Below, one piece after another: positions 38,552 to 48,997 of a stretch of DNA of 64,000 nt; positions within the stretch are counted from its first letter, which is position 1; each line of letters starts with the position of its first letter. The notes beneath the pieces were generated by a model. That model made no database searches, had not been told where the DNA came from, and was given only the letters and a program-made list of their open reading frames with translations. This DNA is from Octadecabacter algicola (GTDB taxonomy: Bacteria; Pseudomonadota; Alphaproteobacteria; Rhodobacterales; Rhodobacteraceae), in NCBI RefSeq assembly GCF_021532625.1, contig NZ_JAKGAR010000001.1:558001-622000 (forward strand), given 5' to 3'. The translations under genes were made by a program, and so were the position numbers.

Positions 38552-39428
38552 CCGCGTTCTCCGTCATGATTTCGGGTCCGCCAGCTATCTTTTGATCGAC
38601 CAAGCCAAGGGCTTTTGCGTCTTTTCCAGTGTAATCCAGCTGGTTCAGAACGGCGCGAATGGCGTTGACGCGCGCACGGCGTTTATCCGCACTTAGCACG
38701 GCAATCCACGGTGTGTCATCGGTATGGGTCTTGGACAGCGTTTCTTTGATGGCGGCCGTGTATTCATCCCACTTTTTGAGACCCTCAACGTCGATCCAGC
38801 TAAGCTTCCAATGCTTTAGAGGATCACCTTCACGGTCCATAAATCGTTGAAGCTGGGCGGCGCGATCAACATTCAGCCAGATTTTGAATACCTTGATGCC
38901 TTCATCGACCAGCATTTGTTCAAACGGATTGACCTGCTCGAACCACTTTTCACGTTGCTTGTCAGAACAAAATCCAAAGACGTTTTCGACAACCCCGCGG
39001 TTATACCATGATCGGTCGAAGAACACGATTTCGCCCGCAGTGGGTAGATGCTGGATATAACGCTGGAAATACCATTGGCCCGCTTCGGCGTCCGTGGGTT
39101 TAGACAACGCGACAACGCGCGCGCCACGTGGATTTAGGTTTTCGCGGAACCGTTTGATCGTGCCGCCTTTGCCTGCAGCATCGCGGCCTTCAAACACAAT
39201 CGCAATCCGCTGGCCTGTTTCTTTGGCCCAACGCTGCATTTTCACCAGCTCAATCTGAAGCGCGGCGAGCGCTTCCTCATATTCGGACCGTTTCCATTTC
39301 TTGTCGTAGGGGAAATCCGTGGCGAGGATTTCGCCCTTTTTCACACCTTCGATTTCCGCGCGAACATCGGCGGGCGCGTCTTCGCGAAAGTAGCGGCTGA
39401 TTTCGCCGTCAAAGGGCAGGTCGGTCAT
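38544..39428 (-). CDS. ppk2: Polyphosphate kinase 2
   Basis: 294 residues. Walker A is [17 protein letters not shown] and the lid and Walker B region is [26 protein letters not shown] and [13 protein letters not shown]-like segments fit class I PPK2. It transfers phosphate between polyphosphate and nucleoside diphosphates, usually making GTP or ATP. ATG 39428 was chosen for its GAGG upstream and family length; an extra 11 residues are open. A TetR gene follows in an overlapping pair. Confidence 0.9.
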   Translation of the reverse strand: MTDLPFDGEISRYFREDAPADVRAEIEGVKKGEILATDFPYDKKWKRSEYEEALAALQIELVKMQRWAKETGQRIAIVFEGRDAAGKGGTIKRFRENLNPRGARVVALSKPTDAEAGQWYFQRYIQHLPTAGEIVFFDRSWYNRGVVENVFGFCSDKQREKWFEQVNPFEQMLVDEGIKVFKIWLNVDRAAQLQRFMDREGDPLKHWKLSWIDVEGLKKWDEYTAAIKETLSKTHTDDTPWIAVLSADKRRARVNAIRAVLNQLDYTGKDAKALGLVDQKIAGGPEIMTENAGG

Positions 39429-39479
39429 GGTTTGGCCTCGTGTTTCAATGAGTTGCGCCACTATGGGGATGTGCGCGGC

Positions 39480-40463
39480 TTAGCGCAATCCAGCTTGCGT
39501 GGCGATCCTGTCGATTGCAGCCTCGACAAGGTCTGGATGAGCGTGGTGTGGCATGTGTCCAACTCCGTCCAAAACTGTCAGGTTCGCGTGGGAAACGGCT
39601 TGGTTGAGCGGAATGGAGTGAATGTCGAGCGGCACGGTTGCGTCTAGATCACCGTGCAAAATCTCGAGCGGGCGGGTGAATTCACTGGCGTAACGCCCAG
39701 CCATATCCACGATGTGTGGCCGCAGCGTTGTGACCTGACGTGCATTAGTTCGCAAATTTGTCGGCCGGATGGTAAGCGGCGCACCGATGTGATCAATATA
39801 GCCGTCCGGCACCGGCTGGGGCGCAAAGACGCCCGCGATGGACGTTTCGATCTGCTGGGCACTCGCGTAGGCCGAAATCATGGGTGGCAAAACGGCACAG
39901 CCCCAAAGTGACGCGTTCACTGTATAAAACGGGCCTAAATTGCCGGGCCAAGGGTGGCTCGGCGCCGCGAGGTTCACAACGCCTGCAATGGCATCAGGAT
40001 GGTTAAGTCCCCACGCCAAAGCAACAGAACCACCAAAGGAATGCCCAAGTACGATAGGTTTATGCGCGCCAAGGGTTGCCGCAGCCGCTTGTAGCATTTC
40101 AGCCTGTTCAGCGGGGCTTTCAGCGGTCGTATTGAATACACCATCATAGGTATCAGACGTGCGGTCTGTGTACCCCAAACCCGGACGATCAAAAATGATA
40201 ACACGGTAACGATCCGTCAATCGATCCATGAAATCAAAGGTAAATTCGCGGGTGTTTCCACCAGCACCATGGAGCAAAATAACATCAGGTCCTTCACCGC
40301 GAACAACCGCGTGAACCTTGCGGCCGCCCACGTCAATAAACTGCCCCTCAGGAGGGTAGTCTTGTTCTGCTGTGTCCTTACGCGCATTGACTTGGCTTTT
40401 CGTCACTGCGGCAACGCCCGCGACGGCAGCAAGAGACAATGTCGCAATCAGATTTATGGCCAC
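39480..40463 (-). CDS. Alpha/beta hydrolase with N-terminal membrane anchor
   Basis: About 327 residues. An N-terminal hydrophobic segment (INLIATLSLAAVAGVAAV) anchors or exports it. The hydrolase fold has the oxyanion segment LLHGAGGNTREF, nucleophile elbow GHSFGG with the catalytic Ser, Asp in HGDLDATVPL, and the late His in DGVGHMPHHA. Substrate unknown. GTG 40463 was chosen because AGGA lies seven bases upstream; the frame is open to ATG 40511, giving 16 more residues. Confidence 0.85.
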   Translation of the reverse strand: MAINLIATLSLAAVAGVAAVTKSQVNARKDTAEQDYPPEGQFIDVGGRKVHAVVRGEGPDVILLHGAGGNTREFTFDFMDRLTDRYRVIIFDRPGLGYTDRTSDTYDGVFNTTAESPAEQAEMLQAAAATLGAHKPIVLGHSFGGSVALAWGLNHPDAIAGVVNLAAPSHPWPGNLGPFYTVNASLWGCAVLPPMISAYASAQQIETSIAGVFAPQPVPDGYIDHIGAPLTIRPTNLRTNARQVTTLRPHIVDMAGRYASEFTRPLEILHGDLDATVPLDIHSIPLNQAVSHANLTVLDGVGHMPHHAHPDLVEAAIDRIATQAGLR

Positions 40464-40542
40464 GGTGGTGTCCTGCGTTATGTTTCCCTCATTAACATAA
40501 GCGCGGGACATCAAAACGCAAACATCGCCGGGCAAGTTTTCC

Positions 40543-41511
40543 CTATTCCGTAACGTCGTCTGTGTTTGTACGCAGGTCGGTGGTCTTCAGGCCGATTTCG
40601 TCGACATTGTAAGGCGTTGTCAGATAAATCTCTGAAATCCAGTTGCCATAAAGCAGGTGCGCATGGCTGCGCCATGTATTCGGCGGCGCCTTTGTCGGAT
40701 CATCGGACGGGAAATAGTTCACCGGAAGCTGGATTTCCGCGCCTTGAACTTGGTTGCTTTCTAGATCGCGTCGATACTCTTGCGCCAGCGTGTCGCTGTC
40801 ATATTCAAAGTGGTTGAAAACATAGATTGCGCGATGTTCTGGGTCCTCTACCAAGGCGGGGCCGACTTCGTTTGAATGTAGCAGAATTGGCAGACCAGCG
40901 GCCTCAATTTCATCCTTACGCATCTCGGTCCAGCGGCTGACAGGCATGGACATTTCGTCAGAAAACCCTCTGAGATAAGGACTTTGCGGGTCGAAGTTCA
41001 TGTGTCGGTACAGACCAAACAGCTTTTCATCGAGAACATGTTTACGCACCCCATGAAAGTGATTGATCATCGCCATGCCGCCCCAGCACACACCAAAAGT
41101 GGAATGCACATTGGTTTGGGTCCAATCCATGATCTCTGACAGTTCATTCCAATAGGTCACATCCTCAAAGTCGAGGTGTTCAATCGGGGCACCGGTAATG
41201 ATCAGCCCATCGAACTTCTGGTCCTTCACCTCTTGGAAGGTGCGATAGAATTCAGTCATGTGGTCAGCGGCCGTGTTGCGGGCCTGATGTTCGCTCATCC
41301 GGATCAGGGTCAGTTCGATCTGCAAAGGCGTTGCGCCCATAAGCCGAGCAAATTGATTTTCCGTCTGAATCTTCTTTGGCATCAGGTTCAGGATACCAAT
41401 GCGAAGGGGCCGAATGTCCTGATGATCGGCAGCGGACCGTCCCATCACCATCACACCTTCGCGCGAAAGCACGTCATAGGCGGGCAGGGATCGAGGAAGA
41501 CGGATGGGCAT
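40543..41511 (-). CDS. metAA: Homoserine O-acetyltransferase (MetA family, acetyl-specific)
   Basis: 322 residues of the MetA glutamine-amidotransferase-like fold. The nucleophile is Cys142 in [12 protein letters not shown], with the partner His and Glu in the C-terminal half. Position 111 is Glu ([13 protein letters not shown]), the residue known to select acetyl-CoA over succinyl-CoA in this family; E. coli MetA has Gly there. The product would be O-acetylhomoserine for methionine synthesis. ATG 41511; a TTG three codons earlier is open. Only 41 bases precede it, leaving no room for a SAM riboswitch. Confidence 0.93.
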   Translation of the reverse strand: MPIRLPRSLPAYDVLSREGVMVMGRSAADHQDIRPLRIGILNLMPKKIQTENQFARLMGATPLQIELTLIRMSEHQARNTAADHMTEFYRTFQEVKDQKFDGLIITGAPIEHLDFEDVTYWNELSEIMDWTQTNVHSTFGVCWGGMAMINHFHGVRKHVLDEKLFGLYRHMNFDPQSPYLRGFSDEMSMPVSRWTEMRKDEIEAAGLPILLHSNEVGPALVEDPEHRAIYVFNHFEYDSDTLAQEYRRDLESNQVQGAEIQLPVNYFPSDDPTKAPPNTWRSHAHLLYGNWISEIYLTTPYNVDEIGLKTTDLRTNTDDVTE

Positions 41512-41552
41512 TGTATTCAACCTGTATTGGAGTTCGTAAGGAAATAGTAAGC

Positions 41553-42428
41553 TTAGCTGCGCATCTCAAGGGTTTGAGCGACACCCTGAGCGATCACGTT
41601 CGTGAAATCGGCCTCATCGCGCACGCTGGCCATATCAGAGGCCTGCACCGTTACGCCCCAGTTCTTGGCCATGGCTGCATAACGCGGTTGTCGATGGGCA
41701 AGGGCGCGCGCATAGGTCCAACGGATAAACGTATCGGGATCAACCGTATTTGGGTTCTGGTCGTGAACCTTGAGAAATTCAGCCCAAGTTTCCATTAGAA
41801 ACGTTGGATCGTATGCCATCGGCTTTGGCGCCTTGTCGAAACGTTCGATCAGGTCGGCGGTGTGTTCTTCGCTGCCTTCGATCCAGACCATAAGACTTTG
41901 AGAAGACAGAGCTTTCAGCAACGCATCGTCGGGGTCTTCTGGGTTAACCCATTCGCAAATCGAACCGCCAGTGTCACAGACGAAGTTCTTGTACCCGTAA
42001 AGCGCCTGCGAGCGTTCCATAAAATAGCCGGTATCATGGAGCGCGGAGATTTCAGCGCGTTGGAACTGATCCTGACGACGGCGATATTCTGACATTGGCA
42101 AACCGCCCTTAGCCGGATCGCCGGGCTTTCCAAGATAGGTGCTGACGGTGCTTAAATCATCAAACGATATATTGGAGCCGATATAGATGCTGTCAGACAT
42201 CAGCAATTCCCGCAGAAACGGGACCTTCATCGCCTCTGCTTTGGCATTATCGGCAATGAATTCACCCATGTAGCGGGTGCCAATGCGGTAATCGACAGAA
42301 TAGTGGAACCAATCACCTGTATCGCGCAACATATTGGAGACATGGGTTTTTCCCAGTCCAGACATTGCGAATATCAGTACACGCTTTTGCGCGGCGTCGG
42401 TCCATTTAGAGGCGGAATTATACAACAT
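41553..42428 (-). CDS. P-loop ATPase-like protein of unknown function
   Basis: 291 residues. It has a Walker A-like [10 protein letters not shown] at about 20-29 and an adenylate-kinase-like layout: [15 protein letters not shown], a middle with [12 protein letters not shown], and a possible Walker [12 protein letters not shown]. The C-terminal part is helical. I do not recognise a named family; similar proteins are annotated only as ATPase in Rhodobacteraceae. It precedes metA by 41 bases on the same strand and may share its transcript. A nucleotide- or metabolite-kinase role is possible. Confidence 0.7.
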   Translation of the reverse strand: MLYNSASKWTDAAQKRVLIFAMSGLGKTHVSNMLRDTGDWFHYSVDYRIGTRYMGEFIADNAKAEAMKVPFLRELLMSDSIYIGSNISFDDLSTVSTYLGKPGDPAKGGLPMSEYRRRQDQFQRAEISALHDTGYFMERSQALYGYKNFVCDTGGSICEWVNPEDPDDALLKALSSQSLMVWIEGSEEHTADLIERFDKAPKPMAYDPTFLMETWAEFLKVHDQNPNTVDPDTFIRWTYARALAHRQPRYAAMAKNWGVTVQASDMASVRDEADFTNVIAQGVAQTLEMRS

Positions 42429-42464
42429 GGGCTAGGGGTAGCCTGAGACGCGCAGTGGGGCAAT

Positions 42465-42496
42465 AAAAAAGCCCCGACCGGTTGGGTCGGGGCTTT
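42465..42496 (-). terminator. Terminator of the FadL-type gene
   Basis: GCCCCGACC (42471-42479) pairs perfectly with GGTCGGGGC (42485-42493) around GGTTG. The minus strand continues in six Ts. On the plus strand only TTTG follows, so it works mainly for the minus-strand gene ending at 42518. Confidence 0.92.
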
Positions 42497-42517
42497 GATG
42501 TGTTGTTTTTGGCTGCC

Positions 42518-43591
42518 TTAGAAGGAGTACGCAACCTTCAAGCCGACACCAATTGCCGAGTTGTCATTAAACGCCGAACCGATCGTTGTCGTTGCATCAC
42601 CGATATTGACATAACGGACACCGCCAGACACTTCGACACCGCTGTCCATCGTATAGGCCGCGCCAACTTGGTAGCTGATGTAGCCGTCTGTTGGCCCAAG
42701 GTTACCGGTGGGGTCACCAGTTGAATTTTCGTAACCAATGGAGAATGAAGCGGCGAGTTGGTCTGTCAGACGCCGACCAACACCTACGTTGTACGTGACC
42801 ACATCATCGTCATAAGTCAGGATGTCACCCGCGAGAGAGTCCGTCAGCGCAAAACCATCCCAAGCGACATAGCGAATAGAACCGAACAACAGTGTGTCCG
42901 CCGCAATGCCTGTTTGGAAATCAAGGTTAATCGATTCAGGCAACGTTGTATCAAGGTCGCCAACAGTACCTTCAAGTGTGCTCAACTCAATTTCGCTTGA
43001 GTAAGTCAAAGCGACACGAAGCGCGATGTCTTTACGCTCATATGCGGCACCTGCCACAAATCCAACGCCGTCACCGGAAGAATAAGTGGAAGAATACGCA
43101 GGTGATCCACCGAGAGCGGCAGGCAGGGCCGGAACGGTATAGACACCATTTGCTTTCAAGTAGCGCAAACCACCGTGAACACTGAAGTTGTCGTTGATGT
43201 TGTAGTTCAAAAGGGCCGTTACCGCATCGCTTTCAACTTGCGCGTTCGCGCCGTTGAAAATGTAACCTGCTGTGTCATATGTTACGTCGGCACCGTACGG
43301 GTTATCAAAGATAATGCCGAGAGCAAGTTGATCGCTCAACTGCGTTTTATACGCCAGCCCAAACTGCGTGTAGCTGTTGGCCATTTCGCCCGAATTTGTG
43401 CCGCCAAGTGCGGCTTGAGCAACACCAGTTACGCTCGGTGTCACCGACCCAAAGCTCAGCTCAGCGTAGTCGCCGTCTTCAAAAATAACACCTACGCTCT
43501 GCCCAGAGCGGTCAAGACCGCCGGCGGTTGCGATGCTGGTCGTCAAAAGCAGGGCTGCGCCTGCAGTTACAAACTGTTTCATTTTTCCCAT
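42518..43591 (-). CDS. Outer-membrane protein, FadL/OmpP1 family
   Basis: 357 residues with a signal peptide ending near TATAGG and a beta-barrel pattern ending in the C-terminal aromatic VAYSF. It matches the OmpP1/FadL/TodX group of hydrophobic-substrate channels but is shorter than E. coli FadL (446). Typical blocks: YGADVTYDTAGYIFNG, VTALLNYNINDNFSVHGGLRYLKANG. It may import fatty acids or aromatic compounds. Start ATG 43591; Met4 (43582) is equally possible. Confidence 0.85.
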   Translation of the reverse strand: MGKMKQFVTAGAALLLTTSIATAGGLDRSGQSVGVIFEDGDYAELSFGSVTPSVTGVAQAALGGTNSGEMANSYTQFGLAYKTQLSDQLALGIIFDNPYGADVTYDTAGYIFNGANAQVESDAVTALLNYNINDNFSVHGGLRYLKANGVYTVPALPAALGGSPAYSSTYSSGDGVGFVAGAAYERKDIALRVALTYSSEIELSTLEGTVGDLDTTLPESINLDFQTGIAADTLLFGSIRYVAWDGFALTDSLAGDILTYDDDVVTYNVGVGRRLTDQLAASFSIGYENSTGDPTGNLGPTDGYISYQVGAAYTMDSGVEVSGGVRYVNIGDATTTIGSAFNDNSAIGVGLKVAYSF

Positions 43592-43688
43592 TTTTCCCTA
43601 ATACCAAAACTTTTCAGTCTCGGACGTTTCCTCACGATCAACTTAGGGAAGGTGCGACGTTTTGGTCAATGAATTTGATTGTCTTACG

Positions 43689-44588
43689 CTACGTCCCTAT
43701 CGTCTGTTCGGCGTCTGTGTGATGTTTTTGTGACCCCGTTTTTGCCCGTGAAATATTAAGATAGTTCGCACCAAAGATCACTGCAGCGCCGACAAACACC
43801 CAGATATCCAAGGGCTCTGCGTAAAAAAGCGCCCCGACAATTGCGATCACGGGTAAACGTGCAAAGTCGATAGGCATCACGATACCGGCAGGCGCGAGAG
43901 ACAGGGCGGTCGTGAGACAGAAATGCGCTGTCAGCCCCGCGAATCCAATCAAGATGACCCAAGGGAGTGCGGAGAGTGACGGCAGCGTAATCTGCCCATC
44001 ATAGCCCGCAGCGATCAGCCCAAAGGCGGCTTGGGTGACTGTAAGCCAAAACAAAATACAGGTGATTGTTTGGGTCCGCGTCAGTTTACGAGTGAGAAGG
44101 GCGGTCACCGCAAAACCGATTGCAGCACTCGCCGCCGCGACTGTCGCCGGTGACAGCGGCGTACCGATGGGCCGCGTCACGATCATAACACCGACAAAGC
44201 CGATCGCAGCGGCCAACACTCCAATGGACGTGATCCGTTCGCGCAACAGCAATGGCGCCAGAAGGATCACCCAGATTGGCGTGGTGAATTCCAATGCAAA
44301 GACCTGCGCCAACGGCAGCAGAGGCAAGGCGTAAAACCAGAGGTTTTGACCCGTAAAATGTGCAAGATTTCGAGCGCCATGCAACGCGAGCTGTTGGCTA
44401 TTGATTTGGCGGTAAGCCCCCGACGCTCCCGCCACCGTCACGACGACAATCACGCCAACAAGAGACCGGAACAGCATAATCTCGAAGGTGTCCAGCTCGT
44501 GACTGATCTCTCGGCCAGCAATGGCCATAGATGTAAAGGCGATGATAGCCCCGATCATCCAAAGTGCAGCTTTCAGTGTGTCGGTCAT
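43689..44588 (-). CDS. DMT-family (EamA) transporter
   Basis: 299 residues with ten membrane helices in two EamA repeats. FRSLVGVIVVV, FALEFTTPIWVILLAPLLLRERI and IGFAGLTAHFCLTTALSLAPAGIVMPIDFARLPVIAIVGALFYAEPLDI are typical. It should export small metabolites or amino acids; the substrate is unknown. ATG 44588 preferred over a GTG two codons upstream. Confidence 0.87.
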   Translation of the reverse strand: MTDTLKAALWMIGAIIAFTSMAIAGREISHELDTFEIMLFRSLVGVIVVVTVAGASGAYRQINSQQLALHGARNLAHFTGQNLWFYALPLLPLAQVFALEFTTPIWVILLAPLLLRERITSIGVLAAAIGFVGVMIVTRPIGTPLSPATVAAASAAIGFAVTALLTRKLTRTQTITCILFWLTVTQAAFGLIAAGYDGQITLPSLSALPWVILIGFAGLTAHFCLTTALSLAPAGIVMPIDFARLPVIAIVGALFYAEPLDIWVFVGAAVIFGANYLNISRAKTGSQKHHTDAEQTIGT

Positions 44589-44632
44589 GGGCACTTGCTG
44601 TCAGCTTGACGGTCGGCGCGCAAGAGGGCGGT

Positions 44633-44977
44633 TCAATTACGCAGGCAGCAACCGACCAGCAACAACGGGGTTTCGCCTCTTTGGGTCAAAACACGCGCGC
44701 CATGATCGTAGCCATTACACAGGCCCTGATCGACGATCAGGATCGCGCTGTCGCCGCGCCCGATCAGAGTTAGTGCGACGGGCCAGTCGCGCCCCTCGGC
44801 CGGAGTCACCAACATCACATCCATTTCAGAGCTGCGCTGAAAGTCGAGCGTGGCGGTCTCGCCAGCGACTTCCAGCGTCCACGTCGGGTCGCTTCCAGAG
44901 CAGATCAGGGGGTATGTCAATTCCTGCGCTGAAAGCGGCAAGGCAGAAAAAGCAAGGTAACAGGCAATGGATCGCAT
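44633..44977 (-). CDS. Small secreted protein of unknown function
   Basis: 114 residues. A short signal peptide (MRSIACYLAFSALPLSA) ends near LSA-QEL. The mature part has YPLICSGSDPTWTLEV near the N-terminus and a terminal LLVGCCLRN, a pattern recalling heat-shock or COG3650-like periplasmic domains. Four cysteines (two in the C-terminal CC pair) could form disulfides. Located 22 bases downstream of the YdcF-like gene, probably the same transcript. Confidence 0.65.
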   Translation of the reverse strand: MRSIACYLAFSALPLSAQELTYPLICSGSDPTWTLEVAGETATLDFQRSSEMDVMLVTPAEGRDWPVALTLIGRGDSAILIVDQGLCNGYDHGARVLTQRGETPLLLVGCCLRN

Positions 44978-44999
44978 ATCAGGATGCTAGCAGCGCGGC

Positions 45000-45665
45000 C
45001 TAATGAAGCCAATCCACAGATGGCTTCAGAGCGAGCGAATAAACCGAAGCGCGGGCGGCGTTAAACCAGATCGCGAAGCTTTCGCGAAACAGGATGTTCC
45101 AGTTGACGGCGCCCGTTAATGGATCGCGGCGCACGTCTTCTGATTTCACCAAGGCGACCGACACATCTGACTGATCCTGTTCCCAAGACGCCCAGTGAAA
45201 TGACGCCCATGAACGAGGTAAATGGAATGCTTCGGTGACAACGATCAGTCTGCGTGCCTCTGGAATAAGGGCTAATGAAAACAAAGCATTCTGCAGCGTT
45301 GATTGTGCTCGGCCTTCTTCGATAACGGCGCTGACAGGAAGACCAAGCCCGACGGCATAACGCCCCATCTGACCGCCGGCAGTGACGCCATGGGGGGTCG
45401 CGGTACCACCCGTGAACAAAATCACGGGGGCGAGGCCGGCCTCATAGAGTTGTACACAGCGTTCGATGCGGGTCAGAACGGGCGCACCTAAGGTGCCATT
45501 CGATGACATGCCACCGCCCAAACAGACAATAGCGTCCGCCTGTTTCAAATCCGCCATGTCAGATTTTGGCCAAAGGAACGTCCAAGCAAGCATCGCTGCC
45601 GTCATTAAGACATAAGCAGCAACACCCCATTTAAGAACCCGAAGACCTAGGCGGGTTATTCCCAC
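45000..45665 (-). CDS. YdcF-family (DUF218) membrane protein
   Basis: 221 residues: an N-terminal membrane helix (about 10-30), then the DUF218 domain with [21 protein letters not shown] and the conserved [14 protein letters not shown] (family ES.ST.EN pattern). Members may bind SAM or act in envelope polysaccharide metabolism. The GTG start lies within the last codons of guaA, a 10-base overlap, so its translation is coupled to guaA. Confidence 0.83.
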   Translation of the reverse strand: MGITRLGLRVLKWGVAAYVLMTAAMLAWTFLWPKSDMADLKQADAIVCLGGGMSSNGTLGAPVLTRIERCVQLYEAGLAPVILFTGGTATPHGVTAGGQMGRYAVGLGLPVSAVIEEGRAQSTLQNALFSLALIPEARRLIVVTEAFHLPRSWASFHWASWEQDQSDVSVALVKSEDVRRDPLTGAVNWNILFRESFAIWFNAARASVYSLALKPSVDWLH

Positions 45666-47233
45666 TCAATCGTGCCCGGAGGTTTGGACGTGATGTCGTA
45701 GGTGACGCGATTGATCCCCGGCACTTCGTTGATGATCCGCGTGGCCGTTTCGCCCAAGAATTCATGGGTGAACGGGTAATAATCCGCAGTCATGCCGTCC
45801 ACAGACGTTACCGCGCGCAACGCACAGGCAAAATCATACGTCCGGCCATCGCCCATCACACCAACGGTACGCACAGGCAGGATTGCGACGAAGGCTTGCC
45901 AGATTTCATCATACAGGCCGTGTTTACGGATCTGGTCGATATAAACAGCGTCCGCTTCGCGCAAAATGTCGAGCTTTTCGCGCGTGATTTCGCCAGGGCA
46001 ACGGATCGCAAGACCCGGACCAGGGAAGGGGTGACGTCCAATAAAGGACGCAGGCAGGCCAAGTTCGTGGCCCAACACGCGGACTTCGTCTTTGAATAGT
46101 TCACGCAGGGGTTCGACCAGTTTCAGGCCCATCTTTTCCGGAAGGCCGCCAACATTGTGGTGGCTTTTGATGGTCACGGACGGGCCGCCAGAAAACGACA
46201 CAGATTCAATGACATCTGGGTACAACGTACCCTGAGCAAGGAACTCCGCACCCTCAATCTCATTCGCGTATTTCTGGAACACGTCAATGAACAGCTTACC
46301 GATGATTTTGCGTTTTGTTTCCGGGTCGGATTGGCCTTCGAGTTCACCAAGGAACAGATCAGCTTCATCCGCGTGAATGACTTTGAGGTTCATGTTGTCG
46401 CGGAACATCGCAACAACGTCGGCACCTTCGTCAAGGCGCAGCAAGCCGTGATCAACGAAGACACATGTCAGCTGATCGCCAATTGCTTCGTGTAGTAATG
46501 CCGCCGTAACGGATGAATCCACGCCGCCGGACAAGCCACAGATGACCTGTTTGTCACCAACCTGTTCACGAATGCGCGCAATCGCGTCGTCTTTGTAGCC
46601 CGCCATCGTCCAATCACCAGAAAACCCAGCCAAGCGGACAAAGTTTTCATAAAGTGTGGACCCGTTTGGGGTGTGGTGCACTTCGGGGTGGAACTGAACA
46701 GCATAGAAATTGCGTTCAAGATCAGCGGTGATGGCGTAAGGCGCGTTAGGCGATGTGCCATAAACCTCAAAACCGGGGGCGAGTTTGGCAACGTGGTCGC
46801 CGTGGCTCATCCAAACTTGTTCTTTCTTCTCAAGGAACCAGCCAGCCAGTAGATCAATGCGATCCTCTGTTGGTGTCACGTAAGCGCGACCAAATTCTGC
46901 CGTACCGCCGCCACCTGTATTCTTGCCACCGTGCACTTCGCCGCCGAGCTGCTGCATCATAGTCTGTTGACCGTAGCAGATGCCCAGAACAGGGATGCCC
47001 ATCGTCCAAAGACTTTCGGGGGCCCTTGGGCTGCCTTCGCGTGTGACTGAATCTGGCCCACCCGAAAGAATCACAGCCTTAGGCGCGATCTGTGCAAGAA
47101 CGTCATCGGTGACGTTCTGATAGGGGTGAATTTCACAATAGACATTCTGTTCGCGCAAGCGGCGCGCAATCAGCTGCGTCACTTGGCTACCAAAGTCGAT
47201 GATAAGAAGGCGGTCGTGTTCGATTATATCCAT
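45656..47233 (-). CDS. guaA: GMP synthase (glutamine-hydrolysing)
   Basis: 525 residues. The N-terminal amidotransferase has catalytic Cys86 in VLGICYGQQ and the later His in FHPEVHHTP; the ATP-pyrophosphatase P-loop is [13 protein letters not shown]; the C-terminal dimerisation domain ends KPPGTIEWE. It converts XMP to GMP. ATG 47233 matches the normal GuaA N-terminus ([11 protein letters not shown]); the frame stays open 46 codons further into the divergent promoter region, which is not coding. Confidence 0.96.
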   Translation of the reverse strand: MDIIEHDRLLIIDFGSQVTQLIARRLREQNVYCEIHPYQNVTDDVLAQIAPKAVILSGGPDSVTREGSPRAPESLWTMGIPVLGICYGQQTMMQQLGGEVHGGKNTGGGGTAEFGRAYVTPTEDRIDLLAGWFLEKKEQVWMSHGDHVAKLAPGFEVYGTSPNAPYAITADLERNFYAVQFHPEVHHTPNGSTLYENFVRLAGFSGDWTMAGYKDDAIARIREQVGDKQVICGLSGGVDSSVTAALLHEAIGDQLTCVFVDHGLLRLDEGADVVAMFRDNMNLKVIHADEADLFLGELEGQSDPETKRKIIGKLFIDVFQKYANEIEGAEFLAQGTLYPDVIESVSFSGGPSVTIKSHHNVGGLPEKMGLKLVEPLRELFKDEVRVLGHELGLPASFIGRHPFPGPGLAIRCPGEITREKLDILREADAVYIDQIRKHGLYDEIWQAFVAILPVRTVGVMGDGRTYDFACALRAVTSVDGMTADYYPFTHEFLGETATRIINEVPGINRVTYDITSKPPGTIEWE

Positions 47234-47395
47234 GATGCGTCGTAAAACGCGAGCGGCGCGGACGCAAGGATTCGGGGTGTCGAAAATCGACAGGTAGAAT
47301 GTCGCATTTGCCTCGTATAGGCCGCTTCTTTGGGACGAGCGGGCGCTTGGCCCGTGTAGTTTTTGGATCAACAGGATTCTTACGGGGTAATCATC

Positions 47396-48949
47396 ATGTC
47401 AGAGACAGCAACACCAGCACGCGGACGACGGGCACGTGGTGGCGGCGGTGCCGCACGGCGCGCCGAACGTACAGCGGTAAGCTTTGAAACTGCGCCGACA
47501 ATCGTGCGCAATATCCCCAACCTTGAAATGTTGAGCGATGAGGCCTTGGATATCATCGAGGCCAATGCGGAAACCGTGCTTGAAGAAATCGGTGTCGCGT
47601 TTGTCGATAACCCAAAGGCACTTGAGCGCTGGAAGGCCGCTGGGGCAATGGTAGACGGTGAACGGGTCCGTATCCCAAAAGGATTGGCGCGTAAACTTTG
47701 TGAAACAGCGCCTTCCGAATTTACCCACCACGCCCGAAACCCCGAAAAATCCGTTCAGGTGGGCGGCAAGAATTTGGTTCTGGCACCAGTCTACGGCCCT
47801 CCGTTTGTGCGCGATGCCGATGGCGGTAGGCGCTACGCGACGATTGCCGATTTCCAGAAGTTCGTAAAACTCGGCTATATGTCCAAGTGGCTGCACCTTT
47901 CAGGCGGCACCGTGTGCGAACCAACAGATGTTCCGGTGAACAAACGCCACCTTGATATGTTGATGGCGCATATGACGCTGAGCGATAAGCCCTTCATGGG
48001 GTCCGTTACCGAACCAAGCCGCGCACGTGACAGTGTAGAGATGTGCGAAATCCTGTTTGGCAAAGAGTTCGTTGCCGAAAACACAGTGATGACGTCGCTC
48101 ATCAATATTAACAGCCCGCTCACGTTTGATGAAACAATGATGGGCGCGTTGGAAGTCTACGCGGAAGCAAACCAAGCCAGCATCATTAGCCCGTTTATCG
48201 TAGGTGGGGCCATGGCGCCGGTATCTGTCATGGGGACTTTGACACAAGTCTTGGCGGAAGTTCTGGCTGGCGTGGCCTATAGCCAGTTGATCCGCCCAGG
48301 TGCGCCTGTGATCTTCGGGACCTTTGTGACCTCGATCGACATGAACTCGGGTGCGCCGACATTTGGTACGCCAGAGGCTGCACATATCACAAACGGCGCA
48401 GGACAATTGGCCCGCCGTCTTGGGTTACCTTATCGCTCGGCCGGGTCGTTCTGCGGTTCTAAACTGCCAGATGCACAAGCCGCCTATGAAACGTCAAACA
48501 GTCTGAATATGGGGCTGCTGTCCGGTGTGAACTTTATGCTGCACGCCTGCGGCTGGCTTGAAGGCGGCCTTGTCGCTGACTTCGAAAAGTTCGTGCTGGA
48601 TGCCGATCAGCTCGGCACGTTGCACCACATGGCCAAAGGTGTCGAGATCGACGAGAACGCCCAAGCCATGGATGCGATCCGTGAAGTCGGGCCGGGTGGG
48701 CACTATCTTGGCTGTGCCCACACGCAAGCAAATTTCAAAACGGCTTTCTGGCGCTCCGAAGTGTTTGACTACAAGCCGTTTGAAACATGGGAAGAAGAGG
48801 GCGCGCGCGACAGTCAAACGCTTGCCTCTGAACGGGTTGCAAAACTGATCGACACCTATGTCGCCCCACCGATGGATCCGGAAATCCTGATCAAACTGAA
48901 TGCCTATGTCGACGAGAAAAAGGCATCCATGCCAGACAGCTTTATGTAA
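47396..48949 (+). CDS. Trimethylamine methyltransferase family protein (MttB homologue without pyrrolysine)
   Basis: 517 residues of the MttB superfamily, with an Arg/Gly-rich N-terminal stretch ([18 protein letters not shown]). No in-frame amber codon is present, so this is the non-pyrrolysine type. Members characterised elsewhere demethylate quaternary amines such as glycine betaine together with a corrinoid protein. No corrinoid-protein or reductive-activase gene is adjacent. ATG 47396 is chosen with GGGGTAATC upstream; 11 further residues are open. It diverges from guaA and ends at its own terminator. Substrate unknown. Confidence 0.87.
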   Translation: MSETATPARGRRARGGGGAARRAERTAVSFETAPTIVRNIPNLEMLSDEALDIIEANAETVLEEIGVAFVDNPKALERWKAAGAMVDGERVRIPKGLARKLCETAPSEFTHHARNPEKSVQVGGKNLVLAPVYGPPFVRDADGGRRYATIADFQKFVKLGYMSKWLHLSGGTVCEPTDVPVNKRHLDMLMAHMTLSDKPFMGSVTEPSRARDSVEMCEILFGKEFVAENTVMTSLININSPLTFDETMMGALEVYAEANQASIISPFIVGGAMAPVSVMGTLTQVLAEVLAGVAYSQLIRPGAPVIFGTFVTSIDMNSGAPTFGTPEAAHITNGAGQLARRLGLPYRSAGSFCGSKLPDAQAAYETSNSLNMGLLSGVNFMLHACGWLEGGLVADFEKFVLDADQLGTLHHMAKGVEIDENAQAMDAIREVGPGGHYLGCAHTQANFKTAFWRSEVFDYKPFETWEEEGARDSQTLASERVAKLIDTYVAPPMDPEILIKLNAYVDEKKASMPDSFM

Positions 48950-48959
48950 AAATACGTTT

Positions 48960-48997
48960 AGGGCCGTCAGACGACCGTCATGGCGGCCCTTCGTTTT
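48960..48997 (+). terminator. Terminator of the MttB-type gene
   Basis: AGGGCCG (48960-48966) pairs with CGGCCCT (48984-48990), followed by TCGTTTTT. It overlaps the last codons of the convergent DUF6477 gene. Confidence 0.75.

Noticed and set aside
41512-41552. Possible SAM riboswitch before metA
   Set aside because: Only 41 bases separate metA from the preceding gene, too short for SAM-II or SAM-I types.
47396-48949. Pyrrolysine-containing MttB
   Set aside because: The frame has no internal TAG and reads through to a normal TAA, so pyrrolysine is not used.
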